Shown piece by piece: positions 16,797 through 24,055 of a stretch of DNA of 64,000 nucleotides. Within the stretch, counting starts at the first letter, position 1. Every line of letters begins with the position of its first letter. This stretch comes from a virus. The notes under the pieces are model-generated. The model made no database searches, was not told the origin of the DNA, and worked only from the letters and a program-made list of their open reading frames with translations. The stretch is taken from IMG/VR virus record IMGVR_UViG_3300017763_003471, positions 62,001 through 126,000 of that record. One strand, given 5' to 3'. Position numbers and translations under genes: made by a program.

Positions 16797-17477
16797 ATGT
16801 CATTAGGACTAGAAGAATATAATAAGTTTCATCCAACTGTATTACAACCTCTTGATATGAAAATTGATGTAAATTTGTTTGAAGAACAAATGCATGAATA
16901 CAGATATGCATTTAGACGTTGGGGTACTAAACACACTGAATATCCAAGATATGGAGCTCCTCTCGTTAATTTAAACGGAGATATGTTCAACAATCCAGAA
17001 CCTATATGTTATCCATTAAATCAATGGAACGAAGGAAAGAAAGAAGAAGATAAAGTACGTGACCCGAAATGTACTTCACCTACTCCAATGTTATCAGAAT
17101 CATGCTTTGATCCTCTTGAACCAATTAAACCTTTTATGTATAGAAGTGCTATATTAAAGTGGCATACTACTGGACATTTTAAACCACATACAGATACTAA
17201 AATACCTAGTGATATTATTAGACTATGGGGAACCAATGATCCAGATAATATGATATTTCAATTTGATAAAGATAGAAAAACAGCCAGTCCAAGAGAAGTG
17301 GCAGAGGGTAATCTATCATATGATTTAGTAAGAGAAAAAGATATAGAAGCAGGTAGATTATATATAACAGATACACATGTAATACATGATGCAAGTTCTA
17401 TCGGTGATAACGTATATCAATTTTTTATTTCATTAAGCACTGATAGTATACCAACGTTGAAAGAGTTACTATTATGA
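16797..17477 (+). CDS. Aspartyl/asparaginyl-hydroxylase-like oxygenase
   Basis: 226 residues. HTDTK at about residue 126 supplies the HxD iron ligands and THVIHDAS near 200 the distal His, in the order of 2OG-Fe(II) oxygenases of the Asp/Asn hydroxylase type; ILKWHTTGHFKPHTD matches the strand before the ligands. Separated by 15 bp from the QueC-like gene, AAGGA precedes its ATG. Substrate unknown, possibly a small molecule or peptide made by the cassette. Confidence 0.7.
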   Translation: MSLGLEEYNKFHPTVLQPLDMKIDVNLFEEQMHEYRYAFRRWGTKHTEYPRYGAPLVNLNGDMFNNPEPICYPLNQWNEGKKEEDKVRDPKCTSPTPMLSESCFDPLEPIKPFMYRSAILKWHTTGHFKPHTDTKIPSDIIRLWGTNDPDNMIFQFDKDRKTASPREVAEGNLSYDLVREKDIEAGRLYITDTHVIHDASSIGDNVYQFFISLSTDSIPTLKELLL

Positions 17478-17893
17478 ACTACACCAAATTAGACTTACCA
17501 AAGGTACCAGATAATTTAATATTACCAATGTATGAAGTATTAAAACTTGAAAATATATTTGGTGGTAAAAGTAAGAATTATACAATACATGAATGTCAAT
17601 CTGAGTTAAGAGAATATCTACAACCCTTATTCCCCGATTGTACTAAGTTTAGATATCAAACATTAACAGAAGATATACCAGTGCATATCGATAGAGGCAG
17701 AGATTTTGCAATAAACTATATCATATCTCCAGGAGGAGATAATGTTGAGACATGCTGGTTTGAAGAAAAAACTTCACAAAATCCAATAGATACTGTCATT
17801 TTACCTAAAGAAGAATGGTATAAACTGTCAGTAAACACACATCATACAGTAAGAAATATTACAGATTGGCGTTTTGCTATCACTGTAGCATAA
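17474..17893 (+). CDS. Small 2OG-Fe(II)/cupin-like oxygenase
   Basis: 139 residues. HIDRGRDFAINYII gives an HxD pair near residue 73, and VNTHHTVRNITDWR the distal His and the Arg expected for 2-oxoglutarate. Short double-stranded beta-helix proteins of this kind occur in marine phages. Start overlaps the previous stop as ATGA. Last gene of the cassette. Confidence 0.65.
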   Translation: MNYTKLDLPKVPDNLILPMYEVLKLENIFGGKSKNYTIHECQSELREYLQPLFPDCTKFRYQTLTEDIPVHIDRGRDFAINYIISPGGDNVETCWFEEKTSQNPIDTVILPKEEWYKLSVNTHHTVRNITDWRFAITVA

Positions 17894-17897
17894 AATA

Positions 17898-17905
17898 GAT
17901 AAATA
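17898..17905 (+). promoter_or_regulatory. T4-like late promoter motif
   Basis: GATAAATA, 22 bp before the ATG at 17928, which has AGGGAG 8 bp upstream. Confidence 0.6.
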
Positions 17906-17927
17906 GTAGTATATTAGGGAGATAAAG

Positions 17928-18197
17928 ATGCCACATATACTAAGATTTAAAAATGAAGGTACTAACGAGAACGGTAACCAATGCTCAGATGAAGCACAGG
18001 TAATTTATGACCGTTATGTAGATGAAGGTAAAATACTAGAAAGAGATATTTTATCAAGTCTAGGCGGAGAGTACACTAAAATCTCTTTTGCAACAGAGGC
18101 AGACTGTGTTGCGTTTAGACAAGAAATGTCTGATATTAATGAAAGAGATACTAGTGGTGCTAATCGTTCAGGTGTTACCACATACGATGAAGATTAA
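17928..18197 (+). CDS. Unknown protein (89 aa)
   Basis: Acidic, no membrane segment, with a predicted alpha/beta core (KISFATEADCVAFRQEM). Good ribosome site and its own late motif suggest abundant late expression. No family recognised. Confidence 0.75.
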   Translation: MPHILRFKNEGTNENGNQCSDEAQVIYDRYVDEGKILERDILSSLGGEYTKISFATEADCVAFRQEMSDINERDTSGANRSGVTTYDED

Positions 18198-18209
18198 TAC
18201 AAGGAATTT

Positions 18210-18380
18210 ATGAGAGATACTAAATCACTTACAGGATACACTGCTAAAGTATTACGTGATACAAAAGAAAAATTACTTGCAAGATTTTTAAGAAAAGAAG
18301 TAGAGACCGGTGCAAATGGCACACAAGACTACGTTATAAAAAAAGGACGGAACAAGGGTTCAGTCGCTAAGAAAAAATAA
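18210..18380 (+). CDS. Small basic protein (56 aa)
   Basis: Starts at 18210 with AAGGAA upstream and ends at 18380, back-to-back with the convergent gene at 18381. Very basic, with a lysine/arginine-rich end (KKGRNKGSVAKKK), so it may bind nucleic acid. Cotranscribed with the 89-aa gene 12 bp upstream. Confidence 0.72.
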   Translation: MRDTKSLTGYTAKVLRDTKEKLLARFLRKEVETGANGTQDYVIKKGRNKGSVAKKK

Positions 18381-18671
18381 TCAAATTAGAGTTTTTAGAA
18401 AACCTATACCATCTATCATCAAATAAACGATATACATAAAAGTAAATCCAAATGATTTACGACTAAAAGCCGCCACCATTAATAATCCACTAGCTAGTAT
18501 GAAGAAAATGTAAGCCCAAAACATTGGAGGATTTGGGCTGTACCACATTAATATTATTGCGGCCATTAAGTTTAAGGTCATCCCACTAACCTCTGTAGTA
18601 AATCTTATCGGGTTAGTGTTGTAGTCTTCTTTGATCCATTGCAGGACCCGTTTACGTCCAATTCTCGCCAT
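18381..18671 (-). CDS. Membrane protein (96 aa), three hydrophobic segments
   Basis: After a basic N-terminus (MARIGRKRVLQWIKED) come hydrophobic segments at ~28-44, ~50-66 and ~74-92. Lies 9 bp after the DoxX-like gene and probably belongs with it. Function unknown. Confidence 0.75.
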   Translation of the reverse strand: MARIGRKRVLQWIKEDYNTNPIRFTTEVSGMTLNLMAAIILMWYSPNPPMFWAYIFFILASGLLMVAAFSRKSFGFTFMYIVYLMIDGIGFLKTLI

Positions 18672-18680
18672 ACATTCTAT

Positions 18681-19097
18681 TTAGCCTCTATTACCTCTTA
18701 GTGCAAAGAATAACCCACCTACCCATAGAAATACGTGAAAGTTATCATATAGAATTACGTCTAGTAGACTTTCAGGTTCGCCTACCCAGATAACACCTGT
18801 CATTATACAACAGATTGTAATACCTGAGAAACGTGTAATTAGGTCTCCTATCCAACGTATATAATCTGTGTTGAATGCTCCGCCTACGAGTAGACCTAGA
18901 CCTGCGCCTAGTTCCCCATAAGCAACAACCCACCAAACAATGTAGGGCAAGTCAAAAGACTCAGCCCCTTCCAATGTTACTGGAAACTTACTTAGACCTT
19001 GTTGAATAAACACAATGGCTAAGGGAATTCTGTATAGCCAATGAGACAAACAGAACTCCGGTAGTTTTTCACTTATGCGTTTAAGATAGTTCATCAA
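18681..19097 (-). CDS. DoxX-like membrane protein
   Basis: 138 residues, four predicted membrane helices. YRIPLAIVFIQQGLSKF and the following GELGAGLGLLVGG match the DoxX/SURF4-type pattern seen in proteins linked to quinol or thiosulfate oxidation. Its start lies inside the 3' end of the pseudoazurin gene, so the two are translated together. Role with the copper protein is inferred. Confidence 0.72.
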   Translation of the reverse strand: MMNYLKRISEKLPEFCLSHWLYRIPLAIVFIQQGLSKFPVTLEGAESFDLPYIVWWVVAYGELGAGLGLLVGGAFNTDYIRWIGDLITRFSGITICCIMTGVIWVGEPESLLDVILYDNFHVFLWVGGLFFALRGNRG

Positions 19098-19545
19098 GCA
19101 ATTCTTTTAGTTTCTTTTTGCTCTTGCCTCTGACCTTTGCTTTGCTGATATCATTTAGTGGGACTTCGCCACCTTCTGCTACCATTACAATAGCAATCAT
19201 ACCCATTGTTGCATGTGGTGTACACTGATATAGATATACGCCTGGTACGTCAAAAGTGATTGCAACTTCTTTGTTGTTTTTTGATTTCTTTGGAATATCC
19301 CAACCATCTGGTCCAGCAATGAATTGTACATTATGACCTTTTGATGTTGGTACCCAAGTAATTGTATCGCCTACGTCAATGTTTGCGATATCCTCACTGT
19401 AAACCATCTTAGCACCATCGTCACGTTTGTTCAACATTTCGATAGTCATATCATCTGCGAATGCAGGCACTACAAACAATGCTATAAACATAGCAAAATA
19501 TAATGCAGGATATATTAATCCGGTGGTAAGTGTATTAAGTTTCAT
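19081..19545 (-). CDS. Pseudoazurin-like blue copper protein
   Basis: 154 residues. A signal peptide ends near residue 30 (VVPAFA|DD), so it is periplasmic. The type 1 copper ligands are all present: H71 (GHNVQ), C108, H111 and M116 (CTPHATMGM), with pseudoazurin spacing. Pseudoazurins carry electrons from cytochromes to nitrite reductase or terminal oxidases. A basic tail (KSKKKLKELLDE) extends beyond the family. Clear family assignment. Confidence 0.93.
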   Translation of the reverse strand: MKLNTLTTGLIYPALYFAMFIALFVVPAFADDMTIEMLNKRDDGAKMVYSEDIANIDVGDTITWVPTSKGHNVQFIAGPDGWDIPKKSKNNKEVAITFDVPGVYLYQCTPHATMGMIAIVMVAEGGEVPLNDISKAKVRGKSKKKLKELLDELS

Positions 19546-19579
19546 TTAGTTTTTCCTTATATTAAGTTAAGTCTAAAGA

Positions 19580-19663
19580 TGGTGCCCATGGAGGGACTTG
19601 AACCCCCACTCCGTAAGAACAGGTACCTAAAACCTGCGTGTCTACCAATTTCACCACATGGGC
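19580..19663 (-). tRNA. tRNA-Leu(TAG)
   Basis: Type II tRNA with a long variable arm; acceptor GCCCATG/CATGGGC, anticodon loop TTTAGGT between CAGGT and ACCTG, discriminator A and encoded CCA. Confidence 0.95.
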
Positions 19664-19672
19664 TAAATTTTG

Positions 19673-19891
19673 TTATTCAGATTTAGTTGTGAAATATTTT
19701 TCAATCATTTCTAATCTGTCATAAGCGGCCGCTAGTTTATTAAGTTCTTCAATCACTGCCTCGGTAACATCTGAATGTTCACCAATACCTGCTGGCATAG
19801 TTTGATAGACTTGTATGTTTGCTAGATGAACCGCTATTTCACCTTCCGCTTGTTTACGTGCGGCTAGGATTATTGCTTCGCCTGGCTTCAT
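19673..19891 (-). CDS. Small helical protein (72 aa)
   Basis: Alpha-helical, alanine-rich, mildly acidic, without membrane segment (EAIILAARKQAEGEIAVHL; VIEELNKLAAAYDRLEMIEKY). AAAGGTAA lies upstream of the ATG at 19891. Sits between tRNA-Thr and tRNA-Leu. No family recognised. Confidence 0.72.
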   Translation of the reverse strand: MKPGEAIILAARKQAEGEIAVHLANIQVYQTMPAGIGEHSDVTEAVIEELNKLAAAYDRLEMIEKYFTTKSE

Positions 19892-19909
19892 TATTTACCT
19901 TTCTTGTTG

Positions 19910-19984
19910 TGGTGCTGATGAAAGGAATCGAACCTCCAACCTACTGATTACAAATCAGTTGCTCTACCGTTGAGCCACATCAGC
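19910..19984 (-). tRNA. tRNA-Thr(TGT)
   Basis: Acceptor GCTGATG/CATCAGC, anticodon loop TTTGTAA between ACTGA and TCAGT, discriminator A and encoded CCA. Confidence 0.96.
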
Positions 19985-20003
19985 ACATTATTAACTACGT
20001 GTA

Positions 20004-20011
20004 TATTTATC
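20004..20011 (-). promoter_or_regulatory. T4-like late promoter motif
   Basis: GATAAATA on the minus strand, 20 bp before tRNA-Thr and directly after a hairpin. It would transcribe tRNA-Thr through the pseudoazurin and DoxX genes. Confidence 0.5.
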
Positions 20012-20012
20012 T

Positions 20013-20036
20013 TAAGGGGCTAACCGTGACCCCTTA
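20013..20036 (-). terminator. Hairpin, possible terminator
   Basis: TAAGGGG/CCCCTTA, 7-bp stem with a 10-nt loop between the 89-aa gene (ends 20095) and tRNA-Thr. No clear T run follows. Confidence 0.45.
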
Positions 20037-20094
20037 CGTGTTTATTTCGTAACAACCCGCTCTTGTCTTATATGTTCATTACTGAACGTAGATT

Positions 20095-20364
20095 TCAAGA
20101 AACACTTTTTGGCATTAACTTTCTTCGCATTTCATCCATTTCTGCATTTCGATGTTGTTGCGTAGATTGTTTTTCTATTTCTTTTAAAGTAGGTGATTTG
20201 AATTTCTCTTGTACTGCTTCGATTCTATTTTTGATATCTGCTACTCTTTGTTCCATTGGATCAGGTGCAATTTTAGGTATACTATATGATTTTTCATGCA
20301 TCCAAACTGCACTAATAACCATAGCAACTAAAACTCCACAAAAGAATAGTATGACGTATAACAT
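20095..20364 (-). CDS. Membrane-anchored coiled-coil protein (89 aa)
   Basis: Residues 1-22 are a hydrophobic anchor (LYVILFFCGVLVAMVISAVW). The rest is a charged helix with heptad character (QRVADIKNRIEAVQEKF; MDEMRRKLM). The layout is spanin-like or scaffold-like, but the more convincing spanin pair is at 42.5-43.4 kb. Confidence 0.7.
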   Translation of the reverse strand: MLYVILFFCGVLVAMVISAVWMHEKSYSIPKIAPDPMEQRVADIKNRIEAVQEKFKSPTLKEIEKQSTQQHRNAEMDEMRRKLMPKSVS

Positions 20365-20372
20365 ACATATAT

Positions 20373-20528
20373 TTATTCTTCTATTTTAATTTTCCGATAA
20401 GATAGTTCGGAATAGACTTCCAGCCACTTCATTAAATCTTCGTGTGAAGGTGAACCTTTATGTCGTATTCTGTAAAATTCTTTTAGTAATTCTTTTACTG
20501 AAAGTTCTTTTAAGTTTAGTTGATACAT
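20373..20528 (-). CDS. Small unknown protein (51 aa)
   Basis: Start set at 20528 (MYQLNLKELSVKELL): upstream in-frame ATGs at 20558 and beyond fall at or before the transcription start of the promoter at 20567-20595, and GAGG/CAGG stands upstream of this ATG. Helical and charged. Confidence 0.6.
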   Translation of the reverse strand: MYQLNLKELSVKELLKEFYRIRHKGSPSHEDLMKWLEVYSELSYRKIKIEE

Positions 20529-20566
20529 ACCTGAACGCCTCGTAAAATGTTTTCTCATTGTTAATA

Positions 20567-20595
20567 ATAATAACACAGATTCGTTGCAGTGTCAA
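20567..20595 (-). promoter_or_regulatory. Sigma70-type promoter
   Basis: -35 TTGACA (20590-20595), 17-bp spacer, -10 TATTAT (20567-20572). The spacer keeps GAATCTGTG, a degenerate form of the shared palindrome. Confidence 0.65.
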
Positions 20596-20597
20596 TG

Positions 20598-21299
20598 CTA
20601 AAAATCAGTATGTTCATCTACTGAGTGGTCAATATTTGTCGCATCATCTGTATCGACAGGCATTTCTGGTAAGTCTGAATAAGGAACTACTGGCTGGGCC
20701 ATTGCAACTGATTCATCAGTTTCAAAATCTAATGCACTTACATTTGGAGGAGGGTTTTGTTTTTGTTCTTCATCAGGATCTTCTTCTGGAGGGAGACCTA
20801 ATCTAGGATTAATACCTTTTAAACTTCCACCACCTATTCTAAAATCATATGTAGCAAACTCACCACCTTTTGTCATACCTCTACCTTTCATTTCAGCTTC
20901 ATTTAAAATTTCAGATACTGGTGCCATTTGTTGCTTGATGCCTTCTTCTGTTTTATTTTTAGCATCTTGCATTTGTTTTTTATTATTTTTGGTATTTGGT
21001 ATAGTTACTGCACGTGGTTTGTCACTTCCTGGTTCAACTATCCATACATATATACTTTTACTGTCAGGTGATTCTAAGTGAGAAAGATAAACTGAGTCTG
21101 GCTTTATATTTGCATTGATAGGATAACCTAGTATTCTATCTACCGACATGTAGCTAATAACTACAGTTGCCAGTGTTAAAGGTATAACCAGTCCTAGTAG
21201 TAATGCGTTTCTGTGATTTTTTATTGCAAACCAAAGAATAACACATGCCAAAAAGAACATCGAAATGAATAATGGTGCTAACTCTACTGAATATAACAT
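20598..21299 (-). CDS. Membrane protein of the ExbB/ExbD-like operon (233 aa)
   Basis: Two N-terminal helices (~7-26 and ~31-54) are followed by a long periplasmic or cytoplasmic tail that is proline-, acid- and glutamine-rich with low complexity after residue ~170. Lies 24 bp after the ExbD-like gene. The tail could span the envelope to reach a target, as TonB does, but there is no TonB sequence motif. Function unknown. Confidence 0.7.
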   Translation of the reverse strand: MLYSVELAPLFISMFFLACVILWFAIKNHRNALLLGLVIPLTLATVVISYMSVDRILGYPINANIKPDSVYLSHLESPDSKSIYVWIVEPGSDKPRAVTIPNTKNNKKQMQDAKNKTEEGIKQQMAPVSEILNEAEMKGRGMTKGGEFATYDFRIGGGSLKGINPRLGLPPEEDPDEEQKQNPPPNVSALDFETDESVAMAQPVVPYSDLPEMPVDTDDATNIDHSVDEHTDF

Positions 21300-21323
21300 T
21301 TAACGTCTCCATGTATGAGCGGA

Positions 21324-21959
21324 TTAAAGTCCGCCGCTACTTGCCTTTCTCGTTATGATATTATTATCTAACGTATTGTATTTAACAAATTTCCCATCTT
21401 TGTCTAGCCAAAAGTTAACTAATGGTATTTGTTGACCTTTAAATTCGTAGTTTTTCTCACCAATGTATACTTCTCTATAAGGATTTATTTTAATAACTTT
21501 TACTTTAATTATCAAATCTTTCTTTTCAATATTCTTTTTTACTTCCCAAGGTCTCATTGCATATACGTGAGCGGCTACTTGATATCTTCCTTTTATAATA
21601 CCACGTAATGTGATTACTTCTCTATTGATATAAATTACTTTTCTATTACCGTATTCATCTACAGTCGTATCATTTGAATGTCCCAAATCATCTTTTTCAA
21701 GATTCATAAAACCATTTTCTTTCTTTATAAAAGAAACTGTATTGCCTGCAGGATCTTTAACCCATAAGTCAATATCATCCGTTACTACTGTAGGCCATTC
21801 AATTACAATCATGTACTCTGCTTTTTTAGGTACATCTGCTTTTTTAGTTATTGGATTGATTAATATAAAAGCGATTATGAATAAAAATACGAAACCTACT
21901 AATAGATTGAATAGTAAGTCTGTAAATCCTACTGTGCTTTTGTATTTGTTTTTGTTCAT
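21324..21959 (-). CDS. ExbD/MotB-like protein with DUF2135-like domain
   Basis: 211 residues. A single N-terminal helix (residues ~12-34, GFTDLLFNLLVGFVFLFIIAF) carries an Asp at 14, where ExbD/TolR/MotB proteins hold the proton-path Asp. The periplasmic part has DIDLWVKDPAGNTVSF and a later KGRYQVAAHVYA, resembling the YfaP/DUF2135 beta-sandwich. Start overlaps the stop of the ExbB-like gene (TGATG-type junction at 21959). Likely the stator partner of that protein. Confidence 0.75.
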   Translation of the reverse strand: MNKNKYKSTVGFTDLLFNLLVGFVFLFIIAFILINPITKKADVPKKAEYMIVIEWPTVVTDDIDLWVKDPAGNTVSFIKKENGFMNLEKDDLGHSNDTTVDEYGNRKVIYINREVITLRGIIKGRYQVAAHVYAMRPWEVKKNIEKKDLIIKVKVIKINPYREVYIGEKNYEFKGQQIPLVNFWLDKDGKFVKYNTLDNNIITRKASSGGL

Positions 21960-22411
21960 CAGTCACGACTCTCAAGGTTGACTAACTGTATCTTAGTAAA
22001 CTGACTGAATATAAGACCCGTAAGTGTCGTATACAATGCAGTACTCATACCCATAGCCATATCTGTTAGAGTTTCTTTTAGACTTGCAGTATCATCTACA
22101 TCTAATCCTTCAAAACTTGAACCTAACATCAGAATAAATCCTGCTACGGTACCTATCATACCTAACGCCAACATACTTTCTGATATGAACCAACCGACAC
22201 CTAATCCGGAATCGATGTTTTCACCTTCTTTATAATCCATCGTTAACTTACCGATATACAAACTTGTAAATATATACAAGCCTATGATACCAAAGCTAAT
22301 CTTAGTTACGTCCTTTTCATATAATTCATAAAACAATCCGAAATAATGAGATATTCCCATGATTGTTAGTGATATACAAAAGAACAACCACCACCTTAGA
22401 GTTTTCGACAT
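21959..22411 (-). CDS. MotA/TolQ/ExbB-like proton channel protein
   Basis: 150 residues with four hydrophobic segments. LGMIGTVAGFILML (residues ~82-95) and MAMGMSTALYTTLTGL (~115-130) are the two conserved helices of the MotA/TolQ/ExbB family, which form an ion channel driven by the proton motive force. It is shorter than E. coli ExbB, with a small cytoplasmic loop. Partner is the downstream gene. Confidence 0.85.
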   Translation of the reverse strand: MSKTLRWWLFFCISLTIMGISHYFGLFYELYEKDVTKISFGIIGLYIFTSLYIGKLTMDYKEGENIDSGLGVGWFISESMLALGMIGTVAGFILMLGSSFEGLDVDDTASLKETLTDMAMGMSTALYTTLTGLIFSQFTKIQLVNLESRD

Positions 22412-22420
22412 AATATCATC

Positions 22421-22660
22421 CTATTGATTTTTTAGCATATCCTCTACACACTTGACTGCATCACCAATAGTATTGATAGTTTCTGCGTATTCATCTGGAA
22501 TAGCAATTTTATAGAATTCTTCTACTTCAAATACAATTTCAACTGTATCGATACTATCAGCACCCAAATCTTTCTTTAGATTGGTATCATCATTCAAGTC
22601 AGAGACCTGCCGTTTCATTTTTCGTGCAGTTATTTCATACACTTTATCTTTTACTTCCAT
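22421..22660 (-). CDS. acpP: Acyl carrier protein
   Basis: 79 residues, normal ACP length. The motif GADSIDTVEIV holds Ser36, the 4'-phosphopantetheine attachment site; helices II and III are conserved and acidic. It needs a host phosphopantetheinyl transferase. Placement next to Fe-S genes recalls the ACP link to the Isc machinery in mitochondria, but bacterial fatty-acid or cassette chemistry is equally possible. Confidence 0.95.
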   Translation of the reverse strand: MEVKDKVYEITARKMKRQVSDLNDDTNLKKDLGADSIDTVEIVFEVEEFYKIAIPDEYAETINTIGDAVKCVEDMLKNQ

Positions 22661-22686
22661 TATTTTTTCTTTCGTCCTCTGGTTGA

Positions 22687-23010
22687 TTATACTGAGAAGC
22701 TAGAACCACATCCACATGTAGTTTGTGCTCCTGGGTTATCGATTACAAATCTGTCGCCTTGTAGGCTAGAGATATAATCTACTTTTGCATCTGCTAGATA
22801 CATGATTGACATACTATCTACTACTAACTTCACGCCATTAGTTTCATAGATACTATCATCATCTTTAAGGTCTTTTTCAAAACCAAAACCGTAACTGAAC
22901 CCATGGCAACCTCCTCCTTCTACGAACACTCTTAATGCCGTACCAGAAGATTCACCCTGTTCTTTTATAATTTCTTCTACTCTCGTAGCCGCTTTTTCTG
23001 TAAAAATCAT
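22687..23010 (-). CDS. A-type Fe-S carrier, ErpA-like
   Basis: 107 residues from the ATG at 23010, which overlaps the previous stop as ATGA (a GTG at 23019 would add three). The three cluster cysteines are C35 (GGGCHGFSYGF), C99 and C101 (CGCGSSFSV). It accepts clusters from IscU and passes them to target enzymes. Closest in sequence pattern to ErpA/IscA of proteobacteria. Confidence 0.95.
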   Translation of the reverse strand: MIFTEKAATRVEEIIKEQGESSGTALRVFVEGGGCHGFSYGFGFEKDLKDDDSIYETNGVKLVVDSMSIMYLADAKVDYISSLQGDRFVIDNPGAQTTCGCGSSFSV

Positions 23011-23729
23011 ACTCGCCACACCTTTATGTCTCTGGCTAATTTAGAATATGTTGAATATTTTAAATCAGTATCAGTAGACTGGATTGAATAGTTAACAGGC
23101 CCTCCTGTTAGATATTCGTTATTATCTTTACTTTGATACCATTGAAGGCTTTCATCTGGGTAACCAATTCCCAAACTATATGTCAAGTTGTTATCTTCTT
23201 TCTTAATGCCGAGAACTTCACCCCATACATCTTGACTGTGTTTTGGTTCTTCAATGTAACCAAAATTCTTACCATAACCAGTAACATAACCCATCATACT
23301 TGCACTAAAGGCTACTATGCCACTTGCTATACCAATCGATGTAAATGCATTGTCCCATCTACTTGAAGCATTTGGATCTCTTACACTTCCATCTTTTTCG
23401 TTATTACGAATTTCTTCTTCATTCATCTTTCTATTGAAAACAAACAAACAGTTTGCTCCCATTTGTGGGTTTCTTCCGACCCAATCTTTCATACCAGGCA
23501 ACATTGTAAATCCCCATGAATGTTCCTTGTAGAGATAATCTAATTTTGTTCTATCAGTAACTACATATAAATCAAAAAAACTTTCATCTTGTTTTGATGG
23601 TGCCGTAGTTGCTAGATAAATCCAATGATTTATGTGTTCTTCATCTACTTCTTTAGAAAGGTCCCAGTTCCTTTGGCATCTACGTGCTTGATTTATTGCG
23701 TGTTTTTCTATGTTTAATCTCTCATTCAT
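23007..23729 (-). CDS. Nitroreductase-like flavoprotein
   Basis: 240 residues from the ATG at 23729 (ATGA overlap with the IscA-like gene; the upstream in-frame Met lies inside it). An N-terminal RRCQRNWDLSKEV segment resembles the R-SxR..F start of nitroreductases, and SIGIASGIVAFSASMMGYVTGYGK matches the FMN-binding helix and following turn. These enzymes reduce diverse substrates with FMN and NAD(P)H. Cotranslation with two Fe-S carriers suggests a redox role in cluster delivery, which is inference. Confidence 0.7.
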   Translation of the reverse strand: MNERLNIEKHAINQARRCQRNWDLSKEVDEEHINHWIYLATTAPSKQDESFFDLYVVTDRTKLDYLYKEHSWGFTMLPGMKDWVGRNPQMGANCLFVFNRKMNEEEIRNNEKDGSVRDPNASSRWDNAFTSIGIASGIVAFSASMMGYVTGYGKNFGYIEEPKHSQDVWGEVLGIKKEDNNLTYSLGIGYPDESLQWYQSKDNNEYLTGGPVNYSIQSTDTDLKYSTYSKLARDIKVWRV

Positions 23730-24055
23730 ACCGTAAAACTCTCTCCACATCCACAACGTGCTTTTTCATTTGGATTACTTACAAGTTCAAAATGCGAACT
23801 CATACTCTTAGTATCAGTAACATAATCCAATGTTGCTCCGTCAATAGTGTGAAAATATTTATGTTCTACGAGAATGTCAAAGTCATCGTATTTAATAGCA
23901 AAGTCATCTTCTATATTGAATTTTTCGTCAAGTAGAACTTCATACATGAAACCAGTACACCCGGCTGTTTTTATACTTAATCTTGCTTTTTTACCTGGGT
24001 TCTGAGATAACCATTTTTTAATTCTTGTTGTGGAATTATCTGTTAAATACAACAT
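23726..24055 (-). CDS. A-type Fe-S carrier, IscA-like
   Basis: 109 residues with C33 (TAGCTGFMYEV), C101 and C103 (CGCGESFTV), the A-type triad. More divergent than the ErpA-like protein. GAGGAGGGG precedes its ATG, which lies 20 bp inside the HscB gene. Confidence 0.93.
   Translation of the reverse strand: MLYLTDNSTTRIKKWLSQNPGKKARLSIKTAGCTGFMYEVLLDEKFNIEDDFAIKYDDFDILVEHKYFHTIDGATLDYVTDTKSMSSHFELVSNPNEKARCGCGESFTV

Noticed and set aside
3778-19735. GCGGCCGC (NotI) sites as cloning or assembly artefacts
   Set aside because: They lie inside Ala-Ala codons of normal genes and are explained by the general use of GCGGC and GCCGC in place of GCWGC.
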